From assembly GCF_014197855.1 (NCBI RefSeq), contig NZ_JACIGJ010000006.1, forward strand, positions 1 to 64,000: a stretch of 64,000 nucleotides of DNA, read 5' to 3'. A model generated the notes under the pieces. The model was not told the DNA's origin. It searched no databases and saw only the letters and a list, made by a program, of their open reading frames with translations. Positions 54,364 through 63,915 of this stretch are shown piece after piece. Both the position numbers and the translations under genes were made by a program. Every line of letters starts with the position of its first letter. Within the stretch, counting starts at the first letter, position 1. The DNA is from Roseospira marina. Lineage in GTDB: Bacteria; Pseudomonadota; Alphaproteobacteria; Rhodospirillales; Rhodospirillaceae.

Positions 54364-54469
54364 CTAGAGCACTTTGCTCGACATGTGAGTCATGCAAAAT
54401 GCTCTAGGCTTTTGATATTGAAGCAAATCGTCGCCGCGATCTGTTCCAGATCGCTCGGGATTTGCTCTA
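54364..54469. repeat. Compound palindromic element between the ATPase and BY-kinase genes
   Basis: Three hairpins: CTAGAGCACTTTGC (54364) with GCAAAATGCTCTAG (54394-54407), one mismatch; AGCAAATC (54422) with GATTTGCT (54459-54466); inside it GCGATCTG-TTC-CAGATCGC (54436-54454), perfect. The core TGCTCTAG occurs at both ends. It looks like a mobile or dispersed repeat rather than a simple terminator. Confidence 0.75.
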
Positions 54470-54545
54470 GCCCGTCGCCCCAACTCTCGGATACGGGCCG
54501 GCCCTGTCGTCATGCGTCACCTCCTGATTCGCCAACGCGGCGGGC

Positions 54546-55406
54546 TCACGGGCGGTTTTGGCGCGTCATGCGGCTCTTCTTCACGTGCTTCGACGTCTCG
54601 GACGACCGGTTCATGACCGTGCCGATCAGGGGATAGCCCTTCATGAGGCTGACCGCCTGCTTGAGCTCATGCTCCTTGGTGTGGCCCTCGCTCGTGACCA
54701 GCAGGAAACAGTCGATGTGTTGCATGAAGGCGAGGGCGTCGTCGGTATGCAACAGCGGCGGCAGGTCATAGATGATGATCCGGTCCGCGTAGGTTTCGCG
54801 CAGTTCCTTGGACAGACCCAACATGCGCGGCATGGTCAGAAGCTCCGCCGAGGAGCGCACGGGGCGTCCGTTGGGCAGCAGTACGAGACGGTTGATACCG
54901 GGATTGACGAGGCAGGACGACAGCGCCCGGCCGTCCCGCAAGTACCCCAGCAAACCCGGCTCGGGGTCTATCCCGAAATAGGTGTGAACGCTGGGCGCCC
55001 GCAGGTCCAGATCCACCAGAAGAACCGTTTTGGTCAGGATACTCGCCAGGCTGAGCGCCAGATTGCTGGCAACCAGGCTCTTGCCCTCCTGCCCGACCGA
55101 ACTCACGATCCCGAGCGTTCGGTATCCCTTCTCCTCCATCCGGTTCAGAACGCGGGTGCGCAGGATACGGAAGGTGTCGCTCTGGTCGTGCGTCGAGAGG
55201 CCCGCGACCAGTCGCCTTTTCTCCATCTCCTTGTCGGACACCGGGGCTACGCGCGTGCGGGTGTAGGCGATGGCGGAGCTCTCCGTGTCCGCGATCGCCG
55301 GCCGGTCCGCGGGTCGCCGCGGCGCCACCGGCACAGGCCGCACGGACGGGGGCTGCTGGCCGCGGCTGAGCAGCGATTTCTCCAAAGCCTTTTGAATTTT
55401 TTCCAT
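54546..55406 (-). CDS. CpsD/CapB-type tyrosine autokinase (BY-kinase)
   Basis: 286 residues. The P-loop is SSVGQEGKS at 102-110 (SVxxxxGKS pattern), and Walker A' is VLLVDLDLR at 128-136, followed by a Walker B in IIIYDLPPLL. The N-terminal 60 residues are a basic, Pro-rich linker. The usual tyrosine-rich C-terminal tail is missing: it ends SSETSKHVKKSRMTRQNRP. It is a cytoplasmic partner of the Wzz-like protein in controlling polysaccharide chain length. It lies 15 nt after that gene. Confidence 0.9.
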   Translation of the reverse strand: MEKIQKALEKSLLSRGQQPPSVRPVPVAPRRPADRPAIADTESSAIAYTRTRVAPVSDKEMEKRRLVAGLSTHDQSDTFRILRTRVLNRMEEKGYRTLGIVSSVGQEGKSLVASNLALSLASILTKTVLLVDLDLRAPSVHTYFGIDPEPGLLGYLRDGRALSSCLVNPGINRLVLLPNGRPVRSSAELLTMPRMLGLSKELRETYADRIIIYDLPPLLHTDDALAFMQHIDCFLLVTSEGHTKEHELKQAVSLMKGYPLIGTVMNRSSETSKHVKKSRMTRQNRP

Positions 55407-55421
55407 GGTGTCTTTCCGGGC

Positions 55422-57047
55422 CTACCACCCGAGCAAGTTGATCTGTGCCTCGATCTTGCGCTGGAGCACAAGGTAGAGAACATCCAGCGGCATAATCTGG
55501 GAGTCGACGTACCACACACCGCCGGCGACGACCGCAAGCGTCGCCGCCGCGACCAGAAGGCGGACCCCCCATCGCAACAGGCGCTCGCGCCGGGTGCTGA
55601 TTTCTGGAATCACCACCAGGGGCGCCGCGCCCACCAGTTGCTCGACCTTGCGCGCACTGCGCAGCCGCGTATCGAAGAATTCCGCCCCGGCCATGGCAAC
55701 CACACCCAGCCCCCCGGACGCCACGATTCCGCCGAGGGCGATCAGCATCGGAGGCAGGCCTTCCCGGTCCACCGGCACCTGCGGCGGATCAACAAGCGTA
55801 AAACGCTCCGATTTTTGGCTGATCTCCAGAGAGGCGCCCATTTCCGCCTCAAGCAACTTACGCCGCAGCAGATTGAAGTCTTCGACCGCGTTGTCGCGCT
55901 CGCGCACCAGGGCCTGATACTTGTCGCTGATCTCGGCAGACTCCGAGAGATCGTCCTCCAAGGCTTTGATGTCGTCGTCCAGCGCCGCCATGGCCCGTTT
56001 CGAGGCGGCGATCTCGCGATCCAGCTGATCCAGGCGGAGGGACAGCTCCTGCTCCACCGCCGGATCGTAGGCGCTGGCCGTGCCGGAGGCGGCCGGCAAC
56101 CCAGCGAGTTGGGCTTCCACATCGGCAATCTGCCGGTTCAACCGCGCCATGTCGGGGTGCCGCTCGGTCACGACCGTGGACAGCGATGCCCGCTCGTTGC
56201 GAAGCGACTGCAACAGGTCCAGGAGCCGGGCGCGGTCCGGGGAGGCCACGCTGCCGCTCCCGCCTCCGCTGTTGCGCAGGCTGCTAAGACGGGCCGCCAG
56301 GCTGGACCGTTCACTCTCCTGCACTTCCAGGCGCAGCGTCATGTCGCGGCGCCGCTGCCGCGCCTCATCCAGCCGCTGCTGCATCAGCGACTGCTGCGCC
56401 GGAAGGCGACCGCTGTATGTGTTGGTCCACTCGGCCAGTTCGGCTTCCAGGCGGTTGACCTCCGTTTCGGCGGCCTTGGTCTCCTGTTCCAGGAATACGG
56501 CTGTTTCCTGGGCGCGCTCCTGCCGGTTTCGTGCGTTCTCGCTCAGGTACCACGACGCTAGAGCATCGGCGATGACGCGCGCCTTCTCCGGCTCTCGGTA
56601 TGTGAACCCGACCTGGAACGCGACAGTATAGGTCTGACGGCCGTAGTTCTGGTTGTAGACGTTCACCAGAATATCCTTGCGCATCGCGCTTGCGACCTGT
56701 GTGAGCGTCTGGCTCTGGCGCAGCCAAGGATAGAGGTTATGCTCGCGGATAAGCGAGATCAGGTTGTCGGTCGCGATGAAGCGCTGCTTAATCACTTCGA
56801 TGCGCTCGGCCGCGAGGCTCGTCACTGTCGAATCCACGAGATCCGGCGGCACATTCGGCTGCTCGATGACGATCATGCCGGACGACCGGTAGACGGGCGG
56901 GACGAGCTTGGCGATCAGGACGGACAGGCTGCCAAACACGAGGACCGGCAGAACGAACAGCCAGAACCGCCGCTTGACCGCGCGCCAGATCGCGGCCACG
57001 TCGATATCCAGCGATTCGGTGTCGTCGTCATAGGCACTGGTGCTCAT
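55422..57047 (-). CDS. Wzz/GumC-type polysaccharide chain-length determinant protein
   Basis: 541 residues from the ATG at 57047 (an upstream GTG at 57053 is a weaker choice). A membrane helix at about 25-45 (RRFWLFVLPVLVFGSLSVLI) is followed by a Wzz domain PPVYRSSGMIVIEQPNVPPD, long coiled coils from about 175 to 410, the PxxP region VDPPQVPVDREGLPPMLIAL, and a second helix near 438-458; a third hydrophobic stretch is at 495-515. It probably sets polysaccharide length with the BY-kinase. No Wzx, Wzy or glycosyltransferase gene is near. Confidence 0.9.
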   Translation of the reverse strand: MSTSAYDDDTESLDIDVAAIWRAVKRRFWLFVLPVLVFGSLSVLIAKLVPPVYRSSGMIVIEQPNVPPDLVDSTVTSLAAERIEVIKQRFIATDNLISLIREHNLYPWLRQSQTLTQVASAMRKDILVNVYNQNYGRQTYTVAFQVGFTYREPEKARVIADALASWYLSENARNRQERAQETAVFLEQETKAAETEVNRLEAELAEWTNTYSGRLPAQQSLMQQRLDEARQRRRDMTLRLEVQESERSSLAARLSSLRNSGGGSGSVASPDRARLLDLLQSLRNERASLSTVVTERHPDMARLNRQIADVEAQLAGLPAASGTASAYDPAVEQELSLRLDQLDREIAASKRAMAALDDDIKALEDDLSESAEISDKYQALVRERDNAVEDFNLLRRKLLEAEMGASLEISQKSERFTLVDPPQVPVDREGLPPMLIALGGIVASGGLGVVAMAGAEFFDTRLRSARKVEQLVGAAPLVVIPEISTRRERLLRWGVRLLVAAATLAVVAGGVWYVDSQIMPLDVLYLVLQRKIEAQINLLGW

Positions 57048-57551
57048 CTTCACCCCGATCTAAGGGAACCCGTCGTGACGCACGGCCACGCCACCAGACG
57101 CGCGCGTCTGCCTGGGGTACCGGGAAACGCTGCGGTGCCGGTGTTACAGAATGTTCCGAAGAACCATAGCGACGAGGGAGTGGGGTGCAGACAACCTACC
57201 AAAGCACTCCCAGACAAATTGAGCTCATTCGTCGTTGCTCACCCTCGCCATCAGTATGAAGGACCCAGAACCGTTCCGCAATCGACATCCGGGCCGCGCG
57301 CGGACCTTTGCCCACACCCTAATCCTATAATTGCTCGCCCGCCCTCCACGGCGTTTTCCATTGCGCTCCCAGACAATTGGGAGCCGGTCCCGAAAAACCA
57401 AGACGCCGCGTCCGCCCGCCTGTGCGCTGCGGCAAAAAAAAGCGGCGATCTGTGGCTCAAACGCACCGATCGAGCGGGTGATGTGAACGCGCAGACGCGA
57501 CGATGACAGAAGGTCATCGCCGCGTCTGCAGTGTCGGAGGTCGATCAACGG
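57048..57551. other. 504-nt region between the Wzz-like and beta-helix genes
   Basis: No supported gene. It must hold the promoter of the wzz-kinase run and the terminator of the beta-helix gene (57491-57529). The G+C content is lower than in the flanks around 57150-57350, where several runs of T and A occur. Confidence 0.45.
57491..57529 (-). terminator. 17-bp hairpin after the beta-helix gene
   Basis: GCAGACGCGACGATGAC (57491-57507) and GTCATCGCCGCGTCTGC (57513-57529) around AGAAG. On the plus strand one pair is A-C; in the minus-strand RNA that pair becomes G-U, so the stem is complete only in the transcript of the beta-helix gene. It starts 22 nt past its stop codon. No T run follows. 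Confidence 0.75.
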
Positions 57552-60353
57552 TTAGGCAATGGCCAGATCCGCGTGATCGGCGTTGAAGAGGACGTCGGCG
57601 GTCGCGGCGTCGATGAACGTGTCGTAGACGGCCAGATTATCGAAGCCGGCGTCGACGCGGTCACCCCAGGGCGAGCCACCCAGCCAGAGGCCCCAGTCGG
57701 AAGCGTCGGGCACGGCGACGTCGATGGTTTCGCTGGCGACAAGCTGCCCATCGACGTAGGCGTTGAAGCGATCCGCCTCGGTGTCGATCGCAAAGCCCAC
57801 GTTGTGCCACGCGCCGGCGTCGATGCCGGCGTCGCCGACACGAACGTTGGTCCGCCCGCCGGCCTCGTCGTAAACCTGGAAGGTCAGCCCGCCATCGTCA
57901 TCCGCAGACACCGTCACCATGTCCTTCTGCCACAGAACACGGGTGCGCCCGTCGGGCATGTCGTCGAGCCGCATGTCAACGAACAGGCTGACCTGATCGC
58001 GACCAAACAGCATGGCGGGGTCCTGGACGTCCAGGTAACCACCGTTGCCGTCGACGTAGACGTTGCCGTCCGCCTCGGTTGCGAACGCCATGTCACCCTG
58101 GAACACGGCGTCGGGAGCACTGTCGCCGTCGACGTCGAGGGTTTCGTTGAGATGCCACACCGGGGTCGGCGCGCTCGGCGCCGCGTCGACCGGAGAGTCG
58201 GCCTCGCCCGCCGTGAAGGCCTTCATGGCGTCGAGCGAGCCGCCGGAGCGGATCATGCCCTCGAACCCGGTATCCAGCGCGGCCGCGTCGTCGGCGTCAA
58301 GGGCGGTGCTGGACATCGTGACATGCGAGACGTTGCCTTCGAAGCTGCGGCCCCACAGGCGGCCCATGGTCGGCACCCAGGACAGCTCCGTCAGTGACGC
58401 GCCGGAGGCTTCGGCCTGCCCGAGCAAGGCACCGTCGACGAAGACGAGCAGGTCGCCTTGCGCGGCATCGTAGCTGACCGCGAGGTGGTGCCACGCGGTA
58501 TCGGTGATGCCGGCGCCGTGGGTCGTGAGCGAGACCGCGTCCCCATTGAGGGTTTTAAAGTCGACCGAGACTTCGCCGGTGTCGGTGACGGACACCGTGG
58601 TGGCCCCGTGCATGTTGAACAGAACGCCGGCGCCGCCGTCGGCGCGGTCCCGCTGGAGGCCCATTTCCAGGGTGAAGGCGTTGAGACTGTAGAGTTCGTC
58701 GTTGGCGCCGCGGTCGCCGAGGGTCAGGGAGCTGTCGGCGGTGAGATGCAGGGCGGTGCGGCCGTCGACGGACACCAGAGCGGCGCCATTGTTCAACGTG
58801 GCGGCACCGCCGTAGCTGGAGCCGTCGCGCAGGGACCCGCCGGAGAAGTCGTGCGCCATCAGTCGACTGTCGGCGACGCTGACCTGCGTGGTGTTGGTGG
58901 CGACGGTGCCATCCGCCTGGGTGACGATAAGCTGGGCGGTGTACTCGCCGACCGCATCCGGACGGAAGGCGAAGCTGGAGCCCTCGCCCGCCTGGACACG
59001 GGCGCCGGTGTCGGTATCGGTGACGGTCCAGACGAAGTGAGCGCCGTCGCCCACCAGACCGGCCGCGTCCCGGGTCAGGCCGGCGTCGAGAGCGATCGCC
59101 TCGCCGGCGAACAGGGTCCCGCCCTGCACCTGAATGGCAGCGGTCAGCGTGTCGGGCGTGGTGTCGAAGGCGCTCAGCGAGGCCCCGAGGCCCGCGGCGA
59201 CGCTGTCGGGCAGCACCTGAAGGTCGGTCAGCAGATCGGTGGTGGCCCCGCCGAACGCATCGGCGAAGACCTTGCCGAGATACGTCGGCGCGGACGGGTC
59301 GTCGGTCTGGGTGATGATGTTGTTCCAGGCGGCGCTGGCGCCGTCCGTGGCGGCGAGGGTCAGCGTGCCCGGCAGGATGTTGTTGTAAATCTGGACGTTC
59401 GTGGATTCGGGGTTGGTCACGATACTGGGCACGGAGGAGGCGGTGGCATCGACGTCCGTGTTGTGGACCAGGGTGTTGTTGCGGATGATGGCGCCGTCCG
59501 TGCGCTCTTCCGCGATGGCGTTCTTAAGGGCGTTGTGGATGAGGTTATCCTCGATGAGGATGTTGGAGTAGTGGAAGTCGGGGTCGCTGCCGGGCTCGTA
59601 GCCGCCGCCGACGCCGACAAAAATGCTCTGGGTGGCGACGCCGGACCCGTTGTCGAGAACGTTGCCGCGGATCGTCACGTCGGACGACGGCGCGATGCCA
59701 CCATTGTAGTTGGCGAAGATCTGGATGAGGTCGAAGTGCCAGTCGTCGCCGGGGGCGGTGACAAAGTCGTGGACGTAGTTGCCCTCGATCAGCGCGGTCT
59801 GCAGTTCCGAGCCCTTGATACCGTCACCGGACATGGCGACGATCTCGTTGCCGAGCACCCGCGTGTCCTCAGAGTCGGCCACGACGATGCCCTGCCGGAA
59901 CATGGAGAAGTGGCTGTTCTCCACGGTGACGCCGGTGGAGCCCTTGACGTAGAGACCGAACCCCGTGCCGTAGCCGTCGAGGATCGAGTGGGTGCCCTCG
60001 GCCACGTCACCGTCGAAGATGGCATCGCGAATGGTGATGTTCGACGAGCCATTGACTTGGAACGGCTTGTCCCACCAGGCGGAACCCGGCGCGGCGTCGT
60101 AATCGAAGGTGACACCGTCGAAGGTCAGGTTAGCGGCGTCGCTGACGTTCAGGCCGGAAAAGGTCGCCGGATGACCGGGGTCGGCCGACGTGATGGTCAC
60201 GGGAGCGCTCAGGCCCTGGAGGTTGGGCAGCGAGCCGCCATCGATAGTCAGGCCGCCATAGTTCCCGGCGGCCAGCGCGATCGTTTCCCCACCCTTGACG
60301 GAGTTCAGGGTCGCAACAAGGTCCTGAAGCGAGGTCACAAGGATCGCCGCCAT
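57552..60353 (-). CDS. Large beta-helix / LamG-type extracellular protein
   Basis: 933 residues from the ATG at 60353, preceded by GGGAG. Residues about 1-345 are a right-handed beta-helix of the pectate-lyase/poly-epimerase kind (repeats such as NLTFDGVTFDYD, NITIRDAIFDGD, VTVENSHFSMFRQGIVVADS, DVTIRGNVLDNGSG, IRNNTLVHNT). About 420-500 is a PKD-like domain (GEAIALDAGL...GEYTAQLIVTQADG). Two LamG-like concanavalin domains follow at about 505-690 and 740-925 (AFTLEMGLQRDRADGG; AWHNVGFAIDTEADRFNAYV). There is no signal peptide and no GGxGxD array; it is acidic and poor in Cys. A type I route is possible. It may act on or bind the polysaccharide of the adjacent locus. Confidence 0.8.
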   Translation of the reverse strand: MAAILVTSLQDLVATLNSVKGGETIALAAGNYGGLTIDGGSLPNLQGLSAPVTITSADPGHPATFSGLNVSDAANLTFDGVTFDYDAAPGSAWWDKPFQVNGSSNITIRDAIFDGDVAEGTHSILDGYGTGFGLYVKGSTGVTVENSHFSMFRQGIVVADSEDTRVLGNEIVAMSGDGIKGSELQTALIEGNYVHDFVTAPGDDWHFDLIQIFANYNGGIAPSSDVTIRGNVLDNGSGVATQSIFVGVGGGYEPGSDPDFHYSNILIEDNLIHNALKNAIAEERTDGAIIRNNTLVHNTDVDATASSVPSIVTNPESTNVQIYNNILPGTLTLAATDGASAAWNNIITQTDDPSAPTYLGKVFADAFGGATTDLLTDLQVLPDSVAAGLGASLSAFDTTPDTLTAAIQVQGGTLFAGEAIALDAGLTRDAAGLVGDGAHFVWTVTDTDTGARVQAGEGSSFAFRPDAVGEYTAQLIVTQADGTVATNTTQVSVADSRLMAHDFSGGSLRDGSSYGGAATLNNGAALVSVDGRTALHLTADSSLTLGDRGANDELYSLNAFTLEMGLQRDRADGGAGVLFNMHGATTVSVTDTGEVSVDFKTLNGDAVSLTTHGAGITDTAWHHLAVSYDAAQGDLLVFVDGALLGQAEASGASLTELSWVPTMGRLWGRSFEGNVSHVTMSSTALDADDAAALDTGFEGMIRSGGSLDAMKAFTAGEADSPVDAAPSAPTPVWHLNETLDVDGDSAPDAVFQGDMAFATEADGNVYVDGNGGYLDVQDPAMLFGRDQVSLFVDMRLDDMPDGRTRVLWQKDMVTVSADDDGGLTFQVYDEAGGRTNVRVGDAGIDAGAWHNVGFAIDTEADRFNAYVDGQLVASETIDVAVPDASDWGLWLGGSPWGDRVDAGFDNLAVYDTFIDAATADVLFNADHADLAIA

Positions 60354-60969
60354 GTATGTTACTCCCGCGCTATCGGGCTGAACCATTCTGTCGCCCGTGG
60401 TTGATTTCCATGAGTTGGAGAGTAGACGGCGCGGGGCTTTTAAGAAGTGACCTTCGATACAAACGCGATCGCAGTGCTTCTCCGAGGTCCAAATGACTCT
60501 TCACGACATTTTATAGAAAATTGGATCGGGTCTCTTCTCTCTGTTCTCTACAAAAAAGCATCAAGTTTTCGATATCTTGTCTTCACATCGCACACGCCGC
60601 CTCGCGCGCGCGCATAGCTCGAAAGGGGCCAAGGCACACCAAGGCCCCTGCACGTCCGGCAAACGCGGACCGACACGGGACGTGGACGGGAAAACCAGGG
60701 AGGGCCGCGTTCAGGGCGCGTTTGGCCGGCTTTGATGCGGCCCCGGAGCGCCTCAGCGACCCGGGTGCCTCACGGCTTTGCATGCCTCAGGGCCATGCGC
60801 ACCGGTGCGGCGCCGGCGCTCTCACGCCAGCCGCCGGACAGACAGGGGGGAAGTCCATGCCGGGGACCGCGATGCTCAGCGGCCGGTGGGCCGCGGCCAG
60901 GCGGGCAGCGCCAGGCGGCGCGTTTGGCAAGGCCCTACGGCGGCGGCAGGGCCTCACCGCCGCATGGGA
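60354..60969. other. 616-nt region upstream of the beta-helix gene
   Basis: No supported gene. Bases about 60430-60600 are relatively AT-rich with runs near 60509-60580, the best place for the beta-helix promoter. The right part is GC-rich leader sequence behind the oligopeptide ATPase gene. Open frames here are Arg/Pro-rich and not convincing. Confidence 0.45.
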
Positions 60970-62016
60970 TCAGCCGCGCCCTTCCTCCACGGCGTGGCAG
61001 GCGACGAGCGTGCCGTCCGCCTGACATTGGGCCCGCGGCACCTCGGCCGAACAACGGGCGTTGGCCAGCGGACAGCGGTCGTGGAACACGCAGCCCGAGG
61101 GCAGGTTCATGGCCGAGGGCACCTCGCCGGGCAGACCGGGCGGCTTCATCTCCTCCGTGGAGATGCGCGGGATCGCCGACAGCAGGATCCGCGTGTAAGG
61201 ATGGCGCGGATTTTCGAACAGCGTCGCGGTGTCCGCCAGTTCGCACAGCGTGCCCAGGTACATCACCCCCACCCGGGTGCCGAAGTGGCGCACCACGGAC
61301 AGGTCGTGGGTGATGAACAGATAGGTCAGGTCGCGTGCCTCTTGCGTGTCCATCATCACGTTCAGGACCTGCGCCTGAATGGAGACGTCCAGCGCCGAGA
61401 TCGGCTCGTCGGCCACCACGAAATCCGGGTCCACCATCAGCGCGCGGGCGATGGAAATCCGTTGGCGCTGGCCGCCGGAGAACTCGTGCGGATAGCGCGT
61501 GCCCCAGCTCGGATCGTTGCCGACCGAGACCATGACCTGCTCGACCTTGGTCTTGACATCGGCGTCGGACAGATTCGGGAAGTGAAACCGCAACGGTTCT
61601 TCCAACGTCTTCTGCACGGTCCGGCGCGGATTGAGCGAGGCATAGGGATTCTGGAAAATCATCTGCATGCGGCGGTGAAACGGCTTGCGCGCCGTGTGCT
61701 TCAGGCCGTCGATGCGGGTGCCGTCGAATCGGATCGCCCCGCCCGTCGGGTCCAACAGGCCCATGACGATGCGGGCCAGCGTGGACTTGCCGCAGCCCGA
61801 TTCGCCCACCAGACAGAACGCCTCGCCCCGGCGAATGCCCAGCGAGACATCGTTGATGGCCTTGACCGTGGGCCGCTCGCGCTGGAGGAAGTGCCCCCCC
61901 AGATCGAAGTGCTTGATCAGACCGTCCACCTCGACCAGGGGGCGGTCGGCGACGGCGGCTGGAGCCGTCGTCCCGGACGCGGCGGGGGCGGCGGCGGTCT
62001 GGGTGTGTCCACTCAT
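60970..62016 (-). CDS. Dipeptide/oligopeptide ABC transporter ATP-binding protein (DppF/OppF-type)
   Basis: 348 residues. After a leader of about 20 residues: Walker A GESGCGKST, the LSGGQ variant EFSGGQRQRISIARAL, Walker B FVVADEPISALDV, and the OppF C-terminal domain with a Cys pair region CVFHDRCPLANARC that binds an Fe-S cluster in some members. It powers uptake of peptides. The start overlaps the upstream ATPase stop by 4 nt (ATGA). It is last of the run. Confidence 0.93.
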   Translation of the reverse strand: MSGHTQTAAAPAASGTTAPAAVADRPLVEVDGLIKHFDLGGHFLQRERPTVKAINDVSLGIRRGEAFCLVGESGCGKSTLARIVMGLLDPTGGAIRFDGTRIDGLKHTARKPFHRRMQMIFQNPYASLNPRRTVQKTLEEPLRFHFPNLSDADVKTKVEQVMVSVGNDPSWGTRYPHEFSGGQRQRISIARALMVDPDFVVADEPISALDVSIQAQVLNVMMDTQEARDLTYLFITHDLSVVRHFGTRVGVMYLGTLCELADTATLFENPRHPYTRILLSAIPRISTEEMKPPGLPGEVPSAMNLPSGCVFHDRCPLANARCSAEVPRAQCQADGTLVACHAVEEGRG

Positions 62017-62993
62017 GCCGCGACTCCCCTTATCAGTTCCCGCGCCCGCGTGCAGCGGACGTTATGATCCTCGATCACATCCAGAGGCGGCACGCCCACC
62101 CGGCAGCGCTCCTCGGCGTAATCGCAGCGCGGATGGAAGGCGCAGCCCGGCGGAATGGCCGTCAGCGGCGGCATGGAGCCGCGGATCTGGTTCAGGCGCG
62201 CGCCCGGCTCCCCTTCGCCCGGCAGGGCCGACAGCAGGCCCCGGGTGTAGGGATGCACGGGGTTCTGGACGACCCGGGCGGTCTGGCCCGACTCCACCAC
62301 GCGGCCGGCGTACAGCACCACCACGCGCTGGGTCACCTGCGACACCACGGCGAGGTCGTGTGTGATCAGAATCAGCCCGACCCCATGCGTGCGACACAGA
62401 TCCAGCATGAGGCTCATAATTTCCGCCTGGATGGTGACGTCCAGTGCCGTGGTCGGCTCGTCGGCGATGATCAGCGCCGGCTCGGTCAGCAGGGCGATGG
62501 CGATGACGACCCGCTGGCGCATGCCGCCGGACAGTTCGTGCGGATAGGACGCCATCCGCTTCTCCGGCGAGGGGATCTTGACCTCGCCCAGGCGCTGGAT
62601 GGCGATGCGCCGCGCCTCCGCGTCGGAGATGTCGCGGTGCGCCTTCAGCGTTTCCACCATCTGGGTCCCAATGGTCAGCACCGGGTTCAGCGTCATCATG
62701 GGATCCTGGAAGATCATGCTGATGCGGTCGCCCCGGATGGCGCGCATGTCCGCCCGCGACAGCGTGGCCAGGTCGCGGTCCTCGAACAGGATCCGCCCCC
62801 CGGTGATGCGGCCGGGGCGGCTGAGCAGGTTCAGGATGGCGAAGGCGGCCACGGACTTGCCGGCCCCGGATTCACCGACGATCCCCAGGCGCTCGCCCTT
62901 GTCCACCGAAAAACTGACGTCGTGCAGCGCGGTCAGCACCCCGTGGCGTGTGGGAAACTCCACCCGGAGGTCGCGAACATCAAGAAGGGGCAT
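62013..62993 (-). CDS. Dipeptide/oligopeptide ABC transporter ATP-binding protein (DppD/OppD-type)
   Basis: 326 residues. Walker [10 protein letters not shown], signature [16 protein letters not shown], Walker [14 protein letters not shown], and the C-terminal [14 protein letters not shown] region. It starts 5 nt before the end of the permease (4 nt gap after its stop). It pairs with the DppF-type ATPase to energise a peptide importer. Confidence 0.94.
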   Translation of the reverse strand: MPLLDVRDLRVEFPTRHGVLTALHDVSFSVDKGERLGIVGESGAGKSVAAFAILNLLSRPGRITGGRILFEDRDLATLSRADMRAIRGDRISMIFQDPMMTLNPVLTIGTQMVETLKAHRDISDAEARRIAIQRLGEVKIPSPEKRMASYPHELSGGMRQRVVIAIALLTEPALIIADEPTTALDVTIQAEIMSLMLDLCRTHGVGLILITHDLAVVSQVTQRVVVLYAGRVVESGQTARVVQNPVHPYTRGLLSALPGEGEPGARLNQIRGSMPPLTAIPPGCAFHPRCDYAEERCRVGVPPLDVIEDHNVRCTRARELIRGVAA

Positions 62994-62997
62994 CGGA

Positions 62998-63915
62998 TCA
63001 GCCCTTGTACAGACGGGGATTGAGAACGTCGCGCAGCCAGTCGCCGAGCAGGTTGATCGACAAGATCAGCACGATCAGCACGATTGATGGGATGGTTGTG
63101 ATCCACCACGATCCGCTGAAGATGTAGGCGAAGCCTGCGCTGATGAGAGAGCCGAGCGACGGCATCGTGACCGGCATGCCAAGCCCCAGAAAGGACAGCG
63201 CGGCCTCGCTGATGATGGCGTTGGCGACCTGCACCGTGGAGATCACCAGCAGCGGCGACAGCGTGTTCGGAAGGATGTGGCGGCGCATGATGGTGGGCGC
63301 CGACAGGCCGATGACGCGGGCCGCGTCGACGTATTCCTTTTTGCGCTCCGCCAGCACCGACGCGCGGATGGTGCGTGCGTACTGGGGCCACTCGGCGATG
63401 CCGATGACCAGCACCAGCATGATGATGGCCATGTCCGAGAACAACTCGGCGCCGAACGCCGCCTTGAACACGGCCAGGGCCACGATCGCCAGCATCAGCG
63501 TGGACATGGCAAGCTGGATGTCCGCCAGCCGCATGAAGAAGGCGTCCACCTTGCCACCGAGATACCCGGACATCAGGCCGATGACGATGCCCAGCGCCAT
63601 CTGCACCATCACCGCGAAAATCCCAATGGTGATGGAGATGCGCAGGCCGTACAGGATCGCGCTCAGCATGTCGCGGCCCTGGTCGTCCGTGCCCAGCAGA
63701 AAGGCGGGATCGCCGCCGCTCTGCCACACCGGCGGGATCTCGGAGTTCATGATGTCGAGCTGCGCCGGATCGTGCGGGTTCATCGGCGACAGCACGGGGG
63801 CCAGAAGGGCCGCCAGCATGAACGCGGCCGTCACCGCGAAGGCGACGATGGCGATCGGATCGCGGCGGAATCGATATACGAAGTCCGATCCGAGGACGGC
63901 GGAAAGGCGGCTCAT
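62998..63915 (-). CDS. Dipeptide/oligopeptide ABC transporter permease (DppC/OppC-type)
   Basis: 305 residues. The N-terminal membrane helix IVAFAVTAAFMLAALLAPVL is followed by LLGTDDQGRDMLSAILYGLR, the DppC signature, and the EAA loop DAARVIGLSAPTIMRRHILP. Six helices in total. The ATG overlaps the stop of the preceding permease by 4 nt (63912-63915). Confidence 0.94.
   Translation of the reverse strand: MSRLSAVLGSDFVYRFRRDPIAIVAFAVTAAFMLAALLAPVLSPMNPHDPAQLDIMNSEIPPVWQSGGDPAFLLGTDDQGRDMLSAILYGLRISITIGIFAVMVQMALGIVIGLMSGYLGGKVDAFFMRLADIQLAMSTLMLAIVALAVFKAAFGAELFSDMAIIMLVLVIGIAEWPQYARTIRASVLAERKKEYVDAARVIGLSAPTIMRRHILPNTLSPLLVISTVQVANAIISEAALSFLGLGMPVTMPSLGSLISAGFAYIFSGSWWITTIPSIVLIVLILSINLLGDWLRDVLNPRLYKG

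Noticed and set aside
57552-60353. Beta-helix protein considered as an RTX protein
   Set aside because: No GGxGxD array is visible; the C-terminal half is LamG-like and not calcium-binding nonapeptides.
60521-61313. Open frames beside the oligopeptide ATPase end
   Set aside because: They run opposite dppF-type coding sequence or through the AT-rich leader of the beta-helix gene, with no motif.
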